Shown here: positions 26,572 to 36,583 of the stretch, one piece after another | Layout of the letters: every line of letters begins with the position of its first letter | How positions within the stretch are numbered: the first letter of the stretch is position 1 | DNA from: Parapedobacter deserti | GTDB taxonomy: Bacteria; Bacteroidota; Bacteroidia; Sphingobacteriales; Sphingobacteriaceae | Assembly (NCBI RefSeq): GCF_042646065.1 | Contig: NZ_JBHRTA010000030.1 | Span: forward strand, 310,001-374,000 | Length of the DNA stretch: 64,000 nucleotides | Direction: 5' to 3' | The notes under the pieces: model-generated | Told to the model about the DNA's origin: nothing | Seen by the model: only the letters and a program-made list of their open reading frames with translations | Database searches by the model: none | Made by a program: the position numbers and the translations under genes

Positions 26572-27156
26572 ATGCTAAACCTTGTATTGTTTGGCCCTCC
26601 GGGAGCAGGGAAGGGTACCCAATCGCAGAAGCTCATCGACCATTATCAGTTGGAGCACATTTCGACGGGCGACCTGTTTCGGGCGCACATCAGCAACCAG
26701 ACTGATTTGGGAAAACAAGTGAGTAGGCTGATCGCCGATGGCGAATTGGTGCCGGACTCGATCACAATTGCGATGCTGGAAGAGGAAATTGATAAGAATC
26801 CACAGGCAAAAGGCTTTATTTTCGATGGTTTTCCGCGTACCGTTGCACAGGCGGAGGCACTAGATCGTTTCTTGGAATCCAAGGAAACCGCCATTACGGG
26901 AGTCATTGCACTCAATGTGACCGAGGAAGAACTTACCGTCCGTATCGCGAAGCGCAAGGTTGTCAGCAACCGTGCGGATGACGACAGTGAAAAGCTTAAA
27001 AAGCGGATTGACGAGTATTTCAGCAAAACCATTCACGTGCTTCCTTATTACGAACAGCAGGGAAAGCTGACAAAGGTCAACGGCATCGGCGAAATTGACA
27101 CGATCTTTGAGGAGATCAAAACGGTTGTCGACGGTTGGTTGCCGGATAGTCGCTAG
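26572..27156 (+). CDS. adk: adenylate kinase
   Basis: Interconverts ATP + AMP and 2 ADP in the cytoplasm. The 194-aa protein has the P-loop GPPGAGKGTQSQKL, the AMP-binding STGDLFR region and GFPRTVAQAEALD. It is the short form with a minimal lid and no zinc cysteines, as is usual in Bacteroidota. It begins 12 nt after the tRNA terminator, so its own promoter must overlap that region; none stands out. obg follows after 18 bp, suggesting an operon. Confidence 0.96.
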   Translation: MLNLVLFGPPGAGKGTQSQKLIDHYQLEHISTGDLFRAHISNQTDLGKQVSRLIADGELVPDSITIAMLEEEIDKNPQAKGFIFDGFPRTVAQAEALDRFLESKETAITGVIALNVTEEELTVRIAKRKVVSNRADDDSEKLKKRIDEYFSKTIHVLPYYEQQGKLTKVNGIGEIDTIFEEIKTVVDGWLPDSR

Positions 27157-27174
27157 TCTTGGCACTTCATAAAA

Positions 27175-28173
27175 ATGCCGCAGGGATCTAATTTCGTTGA
27201 TTATGTAAAGGTGTGCTGCCGTTCGGGGCGGGGCGGGGCAGGTTCTGCTCATCTCCACCGCGATAAATTTACAGCCAAAGGCGGGCCTGACGGTGGCGAC
27301 GGCGGCCGCGGCGGGCATATCATCGTCAGGGGCAATACACAACTGTGGACACTGCTGCACCTGAAGTACCGAAAGCATGTCATTGCCGAAGACGGGCAAC
27401 CCGGCGGGAGTGCACTGAAGCACGGCGCCAATGGCAAGGATGAAGTGCTGGAGGTGCCCCTTGGCACGGTAGCGCGCCGGGCAGACACCGGCGAGATCCT
27501 ATTTGATATTACGGAAAACGGCGAGACGAAGGTATTGACCGCCGGAGGAAGAGGAGGGCTGGGCAACTGGCATTTTAAAAGCCCAACGCAGCAGACCCCG
27601 AGGTTTGCGCAACCTGGTGAGGCCGGAAAAGAGGAATGGATTATCCTCGAATTGAAGGTGCTCGCCGACGTCGGTCTAGTGGGCTTCCCAAATGCCGGTA
27701 AATCTACCTTACTGTCTGTCGTGTCGGCGGCAAAGCCGGAAGTTGCCGACTACCCGTTCACCACACTCGTGCCCAATCTGGGTATTGTTGCCCATCGTGA
27801 CAATAAATCTTTCGTCATGGCCGATATCCCCGGCATTATCGAAGGCGCTTCTCAAGGAAAGGGGCTAGGACATCGTTTCCTGCGCCACATCGAGCGCAAC
27901 TCGGTTCTGCTCTTCATGATACCGGCAGACACCAACCGGACGATCGCAGAGGAATATGGGATTCTGTTAAATGAACTGATCGCTTTCAATCCAGAGTTGA
28001 AGGACAAGCCCAGAATATTAGCCATTACCAAGTCGGATTTACTGGATGATGAACTGGAGCGCGAAATGGAAGCGGAAGTTCCTGAAGGCATTCCGCACGT
28101 ATTTATTTCAGCCGTTTCGGGCAGACATATCCAACAGCTGAAAGACCTGATCTGGAAAACCATTATCGACTGA
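27175..28173 (+). CDS. obgE: GTPase Obg/CgtA
   Basis: An essential GTPase in late assembly of the large ribosomal subunit and stress control. The 332-aa protein has the glycine-rich Obg domain (residues 1-160, e.g. GGDGGRGGHIIVRG) and a G domain with G1 GFPNAGKST, G3 DIPGIIEGA and G4 TKSD. No C-terminal OCT domain is present, as in other Bacteroidota. Pairing with adk 18 bp upstream is typical of the phylum. Confidence 0.96.
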   Translation: MPQGSNFVDYVKVCCRSGRGGAGSAHLHRDKFTAKGGPDGGDGGRGGHIIVRGNTQLWTLLHLKYRKHVIAEDGQPGGSALKHGANGKDEVLEVPLGTVARRADTGEILFDITENGETKVLTAGGRGGLGNWHFKSPTQQTPRFAQPGEAGKEEWIILELKVLADVGLVGFPNAGKSTLLSVVSAAKPEVADYPFTTLVPNLGIVAHRDNKSFVMADIPGIIEGASQGKGLGHRFLRHIERNSVLLFMIPADTNRTIAEEYGILLNELIAFNPELKDKPRILAITKSDLLDDELEREMEAEVPEGIPHVFISAVSGRHIQQLKDLIWKTIID

Positions 28174-28247
28174 TAACGTCAGTTTCTCAACTCCGCGCCC
28201 CCGATTGAAGGCGTCGAGGTTATCCCGATAGGAGGCGAACGCTCGGT

Positions 28248-29720
28248 TCAATATTTTGCGGGTACGCCTTTGCCCGGCAAACTTGCTTTGATGAAGTTGC
28301 GGATATCCTCATTTCCCTTTTCCAGGTCCTCTTTGCGGAGGTACATCATGTGGCCGCTCCGGTAGCCCACAAAGCTCATCCGGTCCTGCAGCCTGCCGGA
28401 AGGATCCATCTGCCACATGTTATACTTGGCGTTGAAGTAGTCGCAGGCGCCATCATAGTAGCCCGACTGCACCAACACTTGCAGATAGGGGTTTTGCGCC
28501 ATGGCAGCTCGGAGATTTTCGCCGGTACGGTCGTTGCTGCGATCCCAGGGATGCACAGGGCCGAACATATTATACTTCACATCGGTCCTGAAATTCAGTT
28601 CGTTGGCCATGTAATGATTGATGGCAGGGGTAAACGCATGCAGCCAGGCGGTCAGTTCAGCATTAAAATCAGGGCGTTCGCCCGCGTCGCGGCGGTCAAT
28701 ACCCAAGTACCGGGAATCCAGCCGGCCAACAGTATATCCGCTGTCGCGCAACAGCTCTTTCCAGAAAAGCGAAGTGGAAATGTCGAGGTTGTTTTGCAGG
28801 ATTACTTTTTCGGGAAGACCGGAATAACGCGATACCCTTGTCGCGATCGCCTGCTTTTCAGCCGGTGTGAGGGTTCCCCCTTTAACGAGGGCCGGCAAAA
28901 ACTCATTGACCGCATATTGCTCCACTTCGGGCAGCATGTCGGTGAGGTCTTTCTGCTGGAGATCAGCAGGTAGCCTGTTGTGGTACCAAGCGGTGGCCGC
29001 AAAATAGGGAAGGCGGAGTGCGACCTCCACGGGCCCACCCCGCTCGATGCCAAGTGTGGTGGGCGATACGAGGATAACCCCATTAAGGTACATCCACTGA
29101 TTGCTTTGCAGTTCGAGCGCAAGGCCAGATACCCGTGTCGTGCCGTAGCTCTCGCCGATCAGGTATTTCGGAGAGGGCCAGCGGTCCTGGCGGGTTACAA
29201 AAGTATTCAGCCATTCAGCCAGGTACTTGATGTCGGCATTCACGCCGAAAAAGGTCGATTTGTTCGTTTCCTTGTCGAGAATGCGGGAGTAGCCCGTATT
29301 GACCGGGTTGACAAACACAATGTCAGCCACATCCAGGATGGAATACGGGTTTTTCTTGATGCCATAAGGCTGAACAGGATATCCTTCATCGTCTATCTCG
29401 AGCAGAGCCGGCCCGGTATAAGCGATTTGCATCCATACCGAAGCCGAACCGGGCCCGCCGTTGAACGAAATGACCAGCGGACGCGATGCACGGTCGCTGA
29501 TGCCGTCACGTTCGTAATACGTATAATCCACCGCCGCTACCGCCTTGCCGTCTTCATCCCATACCGGTTGCGTGCCTTTATAGGCAGTGTAGCTGATGCG
29601 TTGTCCTGTAATGGTTGTTTCGTGCTTGGTTACCACCACCGAATCCGCCGGTATTTTCGGCTGCGCAAAAGAAAGCAGGCTGACTGATATGGCCGCCAAC
29701 GTGGGTAGCAGGTGTTTCAT
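28248..29720 (-). CDS. secreted S10 family serine carboxypeptidase-like protein
   Basis: The protein has a signal peptide (MKHLLPTLAAISVSLLSFAQ) and the S10 carboxypeptidase fold: oxyanion region SFNGGPGSASVW, nucleophile elbow LIGESYGTTR (GESYG), Asp in SGYYDGACDYF and His in YRSGHMMYLR. It should release C-terminal residues outside the cytoplasm. The frame runs 23 codons further upstream, but the signal peptide fixes the start at 29720 (490 aa). It is the last gene of a minus-strand run of catabolic and export genes without obvious coupling to the next. Confidence 0.88.
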   Translation of the reverse strand: MKHLLPTLAAISVSLLSFAQPKIPADSVVVTKHETTITGQRISYTAYKGTQPVWDEDGKAVAAVDYTYYERDGISDRASRPLVISFNGGPGSASVWMQIAYTGPALLEIDDEGYPVQPYGIKKNPYSILDVADIVFVNPVNTGYSRILDKETNKSTFFGVNADIKYLAEWLNTFVTRQDRWPSPKYLIGESYGTTRVSGLALELQSNQWMYLNGVILVSPTTLGIERGGPVEVALRLPYFAATAWYHNRLPADLQQKDLTDMLPEVEQYAVNEFLPALVKGGTLTPAEKQAIATRVSRYSGLPEKVILQNNLDISTSLFWKELLRDSGYTVGRLDSRYLGIDRRDAGERPDFNAELTAWLHAFTPAINHYMANELNFRTDVKYNMFGPVHPWDRSNDRTGENLRAAMAQNPYLQVLVQSGYYDGACDYFNAKYNMWQMDPSGRLQDRMSFVGYRSGHMMYLRKEDLEKGNEDIRNFIKASLPGKGVPAKY

Positions 29721-29858
29721 GGTCTGCGTGTCGTTAAGTTTGGACACGCAAATTAGTGAATACAACGCATAGCCGGTGTTATATCTCAAGATTATTACAC
29801 GGACTTAATACACCCGATTGCCACAGCGGGGCTGATGAAATATCCAGTCAGGTGCGGC

Positions 29859-30992
29859 CTATGGCAATGCCACCTTATAGATCATGTAGGGATACTTCAC
29901 CTTGTCCTCGCCGTCATTCCATTGCGGGTCAAGCTGCAACTGGGCACATGAAACATACAGGTATCCATCTGATCCGATTCCGAATGAGTCCGGCCAGAGC
30001 AAGCGCGAGTCCTGTACCAGCGTATGCAGCTCGCCGGACGGCGTGAGGTACTTAATGCTGTAATCCATTGAGGAGGTCAGGTAAATGTTACCTTTTTCGT
30101 CGGCAATGAGGCCATGGGTTACCGTGGTTTCCCCCATATCTTCTACATGGGCGGCCAGCTGAGCATCATGCAATGACGCATCGGCGAGGTACTTGGTTTC
30201 AATCCGGTACAGATTGAGTTTATTGATGGGTTTGAAATAAAAATAGCGGTTGTCTTTGGTGAGTGCAATACCGTTGACATTTGACCGAAAGGGATTGCCG
30301 TGGCGGTCGCGCATTTCCCTGCCGTCATACGTAAGGACGATATCGGGATCTGCCGTGGTGGGTGGCTGATTTTTCAGCACCGTCCGGGAGCTGCCAGAGC
30401 TGAGATCAAGTACCACGATGGCCGCCTGTCCTGGATCGGACAGGTAGGCTAGCCCCTTATCCGTATCAATACGCATGTCGTTGAGTCCAGAGGCACTTTT
30501 GTCGAGGTCGTCAAACGTATAGACGCGCTCGACCGCATCGGTGGATAAGTTGATCTTCAATAGCTTGAACGCCCCTTCAGCAGGAGCGGCGGAGGCGCCC
30601 TGTCCGCCGAATATGGATCCTTTTGGGGCGGGTTTGGAATCCAGTACCCAAAGGTAATCGTCCGCGTCTACATAAAGGTCCTGCACGTTAACAAACCGGC
30701 TGGCGGAGTCTCCGGTATGGGCATTCCATGCATCATCCGGATAGGGAACCGGTTGGCCATCCACAATTTCGGTGAGGCCGTACAGGTAGTTGCTGCCCTG
30801 GTTGGGAAAGGAGACAAACAGCCTGTTGTCAGACGATACGCTGACACCGATGGCGCGGCGCTTACTCAGGTCGGCGACCGGAATAAGTTTGTTGCTGTGG
30901 TATCGTTGCTGACCGTGGGCGTACATGCTGATCATTATGCTAAACACGATCAATATCGACGTTACCTTACTGTATTTTCCTAAGTTTGTCAT
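29859..30992 (-). CDS. yellow/major royal jelly family (L-dopachrome tautomerase-related) beta-propeller protein
   Basis: A 377-aa secreted protein with signal peptide (SILIVFSIMISMYAHGQQ) and a six-bladed beta-propeller of the MRJP/yellow family, seen in GVSVSSDNRLFVSFPN, VQDLYVDADDYLWVLDSK, LNDMRIDTDKGLAYLSD and VNGIALTKDNRYFYF. The bacterial members have no settled function. Its ATG overlaps the stop of the aldo/keto reductase by four bases (ATGA), so the two are translationally coupled. Confidence 0.85.
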   Translation of the reverse strand: MTNLGKYSKVTSILIVFSIMISMYAHGQQRYHSNKLIPVADLSKRRAIGVSVSSDNRLFVSFPNQGSNYLYGLTEIVDGQPVPYPDDAWNAHTGDSASRFVNVQDLYVDADDYLWVLDSKPAPKGSIFGGQGASAAPAEGAFKLLKINLSTDAVERVYTFDDLDKSASGLNDMRIDTDKGLAYLSDPGQAAIVVLDLSSGSSRTVLKNQPPTTADPDIVLTYDGREMRDRHGNPFRSNVNGIALTKDNRYFYFKPINKLNLYRIETKYLADASLHDAQLAAHVEDMGETTVTHGLIADEKGNIYLTSSMDYSIKYLTPSGELHTLVQDSRLLWPDSFGIGSDGYLYVSCAQLQLDPQWNDGEDKVKYPYMIYKVALP

Positions 30993-31936
30993 CGTTCAAT
31001 CCGTTGGTCCAGCCGTTCGAGATCTTCCTTGTCCAGTTTCAGCGCCGGGGCGGCGATGATGGTCTCCAATTGGCGCTTGCTGGTGGCGCTGACAACGGGC
31101 GCGCCGATGCGTGGCTGGGCGAGCAGCCATGCAAGCGCAACCGTTGCCGGTGTCGACCGGTATTTGGCGGCCACGGTATCCAGTGCGTCAAGTACCGCCA
31201 AACCGTTTTCATTCAGGTATTTCTTTACGCCTCCACCACGGACACTCTTGCCAAGATCGGCTTCACTGCGGTATTTGCCAGTGAGGAATCCGGCGGCCAG
31301 CGCCCAGTAGGGGAACACGGTCAAACCGTATTTTTCGGCCAACGGCGCGTATTCGGTTTCGTAGCCGGCACGTTCCACGAGGTTGTAATGCGGTTGCAGG
31401 GCCACATAGCGGGGAAGGCCTTTTTGCGCTGCCAGTGCAAAGGATTCTTCCAGCCGCGCAGGGGGCACGTTGGAGGCAGCGATGTAACGTACTTTGCCCG
31501 CCCTAATGACCTCATCGTAAGCCGAAAGCGTTTCTTCCACCGGCGTTCGGTGGTCGTCATAATGCGTATAATACAAATCGATGTGATCGGTCTGCAACCG
31601 CCGCAGCGATTCGTCTACCGATTGGAGGATGTGCTTTCTACTGATGTCGAACGGATGGTCCCGGGTTTCGGAGCCTACTTTGGTCGCGATAACGACCTTG
31701 TCGCGGTTGCCCCTGCTCTTGAGCCAGTTGCCGATGATGGTTTCCGATTGACCACCCGTTCCGTTGACCCACCAGGCGTAGGTGTCTGCCGTGTCGATGA
31801 AGTTAAACCCGTTCGCTATAAATTCATCCAAAATATCAAAAGATTGCTGTTCATCGAGTGTCCAGCCAAATACGTTGCCACCGAGGTTGATCGGTGCGAC
31901 CGCTAAGTCAGACGTACCAATTTTTACTTTTTCCAT
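30989..31936 (-). CDS. aldo/keto reductase
   Basis: A 315-aa NADPH-dependent carbonyl reductase with a TIM barrel. FNFIDTADTYAWW holds the catalytic Asp and Tyr, VIATKVG the Lys, and DLYYTHYDDHR the region of the catalytic His. The C-terminal cofactor segment is VVSATSKRQLE. Substrate is unknown. It precedes the MRJP protein with an ATGA overlap. Confidence 0.9.
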   Translation of the reverse strand: MEKVKIGTSDLAVAPINLGGNVFGWTLDEQQSFDILDEFIANGFNFIDTADTYAWWVNGTGGQSETIIGNWLKSRGNRDKVVIATKVGSETRDHPFDISRKHILQSVDESLRRLQTDHIDLYYTHYDDHRTPVEETLSAYDEVIRAGKVRYIAASNVPPARLEESFALAAQKGLPRYVALQPHYNLVERAGYETEYAPLAEKYGLTVFPYWALAAGFLTGKYRSEADLGKSVRGGGVKKYLNENGLAVLDALDTVAAKYRSTPATVALAWLLAQPRIGAPVVSATSKRQLETIIAAPALKLDKEDLERLDQRIER

Positions 31937-31989
31937 ATAAGGGATTACGCAATGCAGCGCTTTTTGTTTGCTGTTTTCCGCTTAGGGGT

Positions 31990-32958
31990 TCACCCTTTTA
32001 TATCCGTACGTTGGGCAAGTTTCGTGGCGATAATGCTTATAATCAGGATCTGCAGTGCATGGAATACCATCAGCGGCAGCAGGAGGAGCCCCACCGAACC
32101 GCTGTTGCCAAACAGCGCGCTCGAAAACACGGTGCCGTGCACCAGCGATTTTTTAGTGCCGCAAAACTGGGCGGCGATGCGGTCTTCGGTATCAAGACCG
32201 ATCTTGCGACCGACGAACCCTGTGAACCCATAAATCAGGTAGAACAACGCGATCACCAGCAAAGCCATGACGCCGATGTCCAGCCATGCAATGCCTTTGA
32301 ATACTCCTGCAATAAAGGAATGGGCAAAACTTTTGTAAACGATCAGTAGGATTACCGCTTTGTCAAACAAGCTGAGGTATTTGCTGTTGCGTTGTGCCAA
32401 TTGTCCCAACCATCGCCGTAACGCTAAGCCGATGGCAAGTGGAAGCACGATTTCAAGCAGCAGGCCGGTATAAATACCTGCGGTATCAACCGATGTCTGT
32501 TGGGACGAAAGGAAAGGCGCTATCCACAGCGGTGTGATGGCTATGCCGATAATACCGGAAATGCTGGCGTTGAAGATGGCTCCGGGTACATTGCCGCGGG
32601 CCATGGACACCATTACCACCGAGGACGACACCGTTGAAGGCAGGGCAGCTAAAAATAAGAACGACAGCCATATCGTCTGCTGTTTTTCGCCGAAGATGAA
32701 CGGGTACGCGGCTAATACAACCAGCGGGAAAACCACAAAGGTCGTCGCCTGTACCAGCAGGTGCAGCTTCCAGTTTACCAGGCCACGCATCAGCTCGGCC
32801 GTACTTAACTTCATCCCGTAGAACAGAAAAATCAACGAAATTCCTATCGAAGATACGGTGTCAAGCGGCAACGGGCTCTCCGGATTTCCCGGCTCGGGAA
32901 AGAAATAAGCCAGCAGAATGCTGAACACAATGGCAATGACGAACCGGTCTACTTTCAT
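31990..32958 (-). CDS. bile acid:sodium symporter-like (SBF_like) transporter
   Basis: A 322-aa membrane protein with about ten hydrophobic helices. Conserved blocks include FLFYGMKLSTAEL, FLFLAALPSTVSSSVVMVSMARGN (in parts) and CGTKKSLVHGT, which fit the YfeH-type SBF_like family rather than true bile acid symporters. The substrate is not known. Neighbours lie within 40-60 bp on the same strand. Confidence 0.85.
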   Translation of the reverse strand: MKVDRFVIAIVFSILLAYFFPEPGNPESPLPLDTVSSIGISLIFLFYGMKLSTAELMRGLVNWKLHLLVQATTFVVFPLVVLAAYPFIFGEKQQTIWLSFLFLAALPSTVSSSVVMVSMARGNVPGAIFNASISGIIGIAITPLWIAPFLSSQQTSVDTAGIYTGLLLEIVLPLAIGLALRRWLGQLAQRNSKYLSLFDKAVILLIVYKSFAHSFIAGVFKGIAWLDIGVMALLVIALFYLIYGFTGFVGRKIGLDTEDRIAAQFCGTKKSLVHGTVFSSALFGNSGSVGLLLLPLMVFHALQILIISIIATKLAQRTDIKG

Positions 32959-32994
32959 GATAAGTTTCAGTGCTACGGTACACCATCCATGCTG

Positions 32995-35034
32995 TCACAG
33001 TGTCTCTTCCAGCCAGCCGAAGAATTCGCGCTGCCAAACCAGGGCATTCTGCGCCCCAAGCACCCAATGGTTTTCATCCGGCAGGTAAAGCAGCCGGCTT
33101 TTGATGCCCATGAGCTGCGCGGCTTGGAACGCCTCCAGTCCCTGTTCGATACCTACACGGTAGTCCTTGCCTCCCTGTATGATGAATATCGGTGTGTCCC
33201 AGCGGTCAACATGCTCAATGGGATTGAAGTCCGTGTAGGTCTTCTGGTTTTGTTTGTCCCAATACGGTCCGCCGAGGTCTTTGTTAGCAAAAAACAGTTC
33301 CTCTGTGGTGCCGTACCAGCTGCGCATATCGAACAGGCCATCGTGGGCGATGAATGTTTTGAAGCGGTTTTTGTGCAGACCGGCGAGCATGAACACCGAA
33401 TAACCACCATAACTGGCGCCTACTGCCCCAAGCCTGCCTGTATCTACATAAGGTTCCTTGGCAAAGTCATCGATTGCTGAGAGGTAGTCACGTATCGCTT
33501 GGCCACCCCAGTCGCCGCTGATTTGCTCGTTCCATGCTACACCGTAGCCCGGCATGCCCCTGCGGTTGGGTGCCACCACAATATAGCCCTGCGCGGCGAT
33601 CAGCTGAAAGTTCCAACGAAAAGAATAGAACTGCGACAGTGCGCCCTGGGGGCCGCCCTGGCAGTAAAGTAAGGTTGGGTATTTTTTGGCGGGATCAAAA
33701 TCCGGCGGATAAATGATCCAGGAGAGGAGGTCTTTGCCGTCTGTCGCTTTGGTAATGCGTGCTTCCACGTTGCTGGAGGCGATGCCGGCATAAATGCCAT
33801 CATTTACGGACGTGATCTTGGCCAGCTGGTGCGTATGGAGGTCGAATCGGTAGAGTTCAGCGGCACGGTTCATATTGGTCAGGGAGACGACAAGCTGCCC
33901 GCCAGATTGCCCGATGATGCCCGTGATGTCGTGCTGTCCCCGGCTGATCTGCCGGATACTCGATGCTGTCATCCGGGCCAGGTTGTCATTCAACGCGATT
34001 TCAAACAACTGGACGGTTCCTTTCACTGCGGCGGTAAACCAGATCCCGCGGCCATCCGTGCTCCATTGATAGGCATCAACCGTGCCATCCCAGTCCTTGG
34101 TCAGGTTATAACGCTGCGAGGTGTGCTTATCAAACACGACGATGTCGTTTTTGTCGGCCTCGTAGCCGTCTTCGGCCATACTCAGCCAGGCGAGGCGTTG
34201 GCCATCAGGGCTATAGGAGGGCGATTTGTCATAGCCCATCATGCCTTCGGTGAGGTTGGTGGTATTTTTTGTGGCGAGGTCATACCGATAAATATCGGTA
34301 TTGGTGCTCAAGGCATATGCTGTGCCGTACTTCTTCTTGCAAACATACAGTATGCTGCGTCCGTCCGGACTCCAGATGGCATCTTCTCGGCCGCCGAAAG
34401 GCCGCTGGGGGCTATGGTAGGGCTCTCCGGCCATGATATCGATGGCTTTTCCAATCTTCCCGCGGTCATACGGCGCATAAAAGACGTGGCTGAATTTGCC
34501 GTCTGCCCACGTGTCCCAGTGGCGGTAATGCAACTCGTCATAGACATAAGCGTTGGACTTCGGCAGGTCGGTGTGCCGGTCTGTGCTATGCACCTGTTTG
34601 ATGGATACCGATCGGGTAAACAGGATGTGCCGGCCATCGGGCGAAAAACGGACATTTTCCAGAGGCTCTTTTCCTTTGGTCAGTTGTTTGGGTTTCCTCG
34701 AACCGGAGGCAAGCCGCCAGAGCTGCCCCTTTTGCAGGTAGATAATGTCGCCGCTGGTTCTGTCGATATGGACTACGCTTCTGTGTCCTTTGCCCGAAGT
34801 CAGCTGTTCGGCGGTTCCGCCGGATATCGGTATCTGGAACAGGTTTTTTTCGCTATTGTTCGCATTGAGGTCATAGCGGGTCACCCCATAAATGACGTCT
34901 TCCCCGTTGGCTGAAATCCCTTCAGCCGAGACCCGCCCCAATTGCCAGAGCAGTTTGGGCGTAAGTGGTTGCTGGGCATGACTTACACCCGTGGTCGACA
35001 ATGCTGCTGCCATCATATATATCGTGTGCTTCAT
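32995..35034 (-). CDS. S9 family prolyl-oligopeptidase-like peptidase
   Basis: A 679-aa exported peptidase with a short signal peptide (MKHTIYMMAAALSTTGVSHAQ), an N-terminal beta-propeller built of WD/TolB-like repeats (SPDGRHILF, SPDGRSILY, SPDGQRLAW), and a C-terminal alpha/beta hydrolase domain. The nucleophile is in GASYGGYS, the Asp in GGKDYRVG and the His in LPDENHWV. It cleaves short peptides in the periplasm. It diverges from the aldose epimerase gene with 90 bp between. Confidence 0.92.
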   Translation of the reverse strand: MKHTIYMMAAALSTTGVSHAQQPLTPKLLWQLGRVSAEGISANGEDVIYGVTRYDLNANNSEKNLFQIPISGGTAEQLTSGKGHRSVVHIDRTSGDIIYLQKGQLWRLASGSRKPKQLTKGKEPLENVRFSPDGRHILFTRSVSIKQVHSTDRHTDLPKSNAYVYDELHYRHWDTWADGKFSHVFYAPYDRGKIGKAIDIMAGEPYHSPQRPFGGREDAIWSPDGRSILYVCKKKYGTAYALSTNTDIYRYDLATKNTTNLTEGMMGYDKSPSYSPDGQRLAWLSMAEDGYEADKNDIVVFDKHTSQRYNLTKDWDGTVDAYQWSTDGRGIWFTAAVKGTVQLFEIALNDNLARMTASSIRQISRGQHDITGIIGQSGGQLVVSLTNMNRAAELYRFDLHTHQLAKITSVNDGIYAGIASSNVEARITKATDGKDLLSWIIYPPDFDPAKKYPTLLYCQGGPQGALSQFYSFRWNFQLIAAQGYIVVAPNRRGMPGYGVAWNEQISGDWGGQAIRDYLSAIDDFAKEPYVDTGRLGAVGASYGGYSVFMLAGLHKNRFKTFIAHDGLFDMRSWYGTTEELFFANKDLGGPYWDKQNQKTYTDFNPIEHVDRWDTPIFIIQGGKDYRVGIEQGLEAFQAAQLMGIKSRLLYLPDENHWVLGAQNALVWQREFFGWLEETL

Positions 35035-35070
35035 AAGGATTGCTGTGTAATGGGCGCAAGTTAGCGAACT

Positions 35071-35103
35071 TTTCTTTCATCTACCGGACGTTTTGTATGT
35101 TTG
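35071..35103 (+). promoter_or_regulatory. promoter of the aldose epimerase operon
   Basis: TATGTTTG (35096-35103) is a perfect -7 box; TTTC lies at 35071-35074 with a 21-nt spacer. The TTG that would extend the downstream frame is part of this box. Confidence 0.6.
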
Positions 35104-35124
35104 CTACCTATCATATTCGGAATT

Positions 35125-35994
35125 ATGGCAAGATTAACTAACGGCATGCTGTGTGTAGAGATCGACCCCCAGGGGGCAGAATTGAAAAGCCTGCGCGATA
35201 AGGGTGGCCGCGAATACCTTTGGCAGGCCGACCCGAGGTATTGGGCCAAGACGAGCCCGGTGTTGTTTCCCATTGTCGGGGCGCTGAAAGACGACGCATA
35301 TATCTTCAATGGTAAAGAATACCGGCTGTCGCGCCACGGGTTTGCGCGTGATCGGTTGTTTGAAGAATACCGGATATCCGAAACCGAGGTGGCTTATACC
35401 CTGAGGGATTCTGCTGACACACACAGCGTGTATCCGTTTGCTTTCGAGTTGACACTGCGTTATGCGCTTTCAAGACATACACTTAGCTGCACATACGAGG
35501 TATACAATCTGAGCGACAGCCAGCCGTTGCTGTTTTCCGTCGGCGGGCATCCCGCGTTCGCGGTGCATACCGAAGACGGAGGGCCGGCTTATACGGATCA
35601 TTACCTTGAGTTCCCGGACGACGAGGCACTGTATTGCCACGCCCTGGAGGGAAACCTGGTTTCCGGCCGCGTTGACGCCGTACCGTTGAACAACAACCGC
35701 CTGCCACTCCGGTACGAGCTGTTTTACAGGGATGCCCTGGTAATAAAGACGTTGCGGAGCAGACGGATTAGCTTGAGAAACACGGTGAACGACAGGGGAC
35801 TCCATTTCAGTTACGAACATACCCCATTCTTCGGCATCTGGGCCGCGAGGGATGCGGATTTCGTCTGCCTTGAACCATGGTGCGGAATCGCGGATTCGGT
35901 GGACCATAACCAGCAGTTGACCGATAAGGAAGGCATCCAGCGACTTGATCCGGGCCAAAAATGGAGCGCGAGATGGGCGGTGGAGTGCTTTTAA
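35125..35994 (+). CDS. aldose 1-epimerase family protein
   Basis: A galactose-mutarotase-like beta-sandwich enzyme that interconverts sugar anomers (289 aa). It shows LWQADPRYWAKTSPVLFPIVG, the family's SRHGFARD with the conserved His, VGGHPAF with the second His, and FVCLEPWCG with the base Glu. This is the YeaD/LacX-like subgroup. The start is the ATG at 35125; an upstream TTG belongs to the promoter. The Nudix and HAD genes follow at 11 and 35 bp in the same direction, likely one operon. Confidence 0.9.
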   Translation: MARLTNGMLCVEIDPQGAELKSLRDKGGREYLWQADPRYWAKTSPVLFPIVGALKDDAYIFNGKEYRLSRHGFARDRLFEEYRISETEVAYTLRDSADTHSVYPFAFELTLRYALSRHTLSCTYEVYNLSDSQPLLFSVGGHPAFAVHTEDGGPAYTDHYLEFPDDEALYCHALEGNLVSGRVDAVPLNNNRLPLRYELFYRDALVIKTLRSRRISLRNTVNDRGLHFSYEHTPFFGIWAARDADFVCLEPWCGIADSVDHNQQLTDKEGIQRLDPGQKWSARWAVECF

Positions 35995-36005
35995 ATAGCG
36001 GGTAT

Positions 36006-36548
36006 ATGGAGACAAACAACTGGAAAACGCTGGATAACCACACGGTTTACGAAAACGCCTGGATACAGGTGCAACACCGCGATGTTATCACACCCGCGGG
36101 CAAGCCGGGAATATACGGTGTGGTGAAGTTCAGGAACAAAGCCATCGGTATCGTGCCCTTGGATGATGAAGGCTTTATTTACCTCGTGGGGCAGTACCGG
36201 TATCCGTTGGATGAATATTCCTGGGAAATCCCTGAGGGAGGCGGGCCATTGGATGAAGATCCGTTGGTCACGGCGAAACGCGAACTGAAAGAGGAGACGG
36301 GATTGGAGGCTGGCACGTGGCAGCGTATCGGCCGCATCCATACGTCCAATTCGGTGACGGATGAGGAGGGATTCATATACCTCGCCAGGGCATTGCGACA
36401 TGGAGATGCCGAGCCCGAGGAAACCGAAGAACTGCAACTGAAGAAAGTGCACCTTTCCGATGCCGTCGCAATGGTGATGCGTTCGGAAATTACCGACTCG
36501 ATATCCATGTGCGGGATACTGCTGACGGCGAGGTTGATGGGGATGTGA
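36006..36548 (+). CDS. Nudix hydrolase (ADP-sugar pyrophosphatase-like)
   Basis: A 180-aa Nudix protein. The box GGGPLDEDPLVTAKRELKEETG matches Gx5Ex7REx2EExG exactly. The flanking VKFRNKAIGIVPLDDEGFIYLVGQYRYP and WEIPEGG segments are typical of ADP-ribose/ADP-sugar pyrophosphatases. The frame opens 15 codons earlier, overlapping the epimerase; the ATG at 36006 (METNNWKTLDN) fits the domain. Confidence 0.9.
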   Translation: METNNWKTLDNHTVYENAWIQVQHRDVITPAGKPGIYGVVKFRNKAIGIVPLDDEGFIYLVGQYRYPLDEYSWEIPEGGGPLDEDPLVTAKRELKEETGLEAGTWQRIGRIHTSNSVTDEEGFIYLARALRHGDAEPEETEELQLKKVHLSDAVAMVMRSEITDSISMCGILLTARLMGM

Positions 36549-36583
36549 CTGTTGCACACCATCAAAGAAATGACGATCTTTGC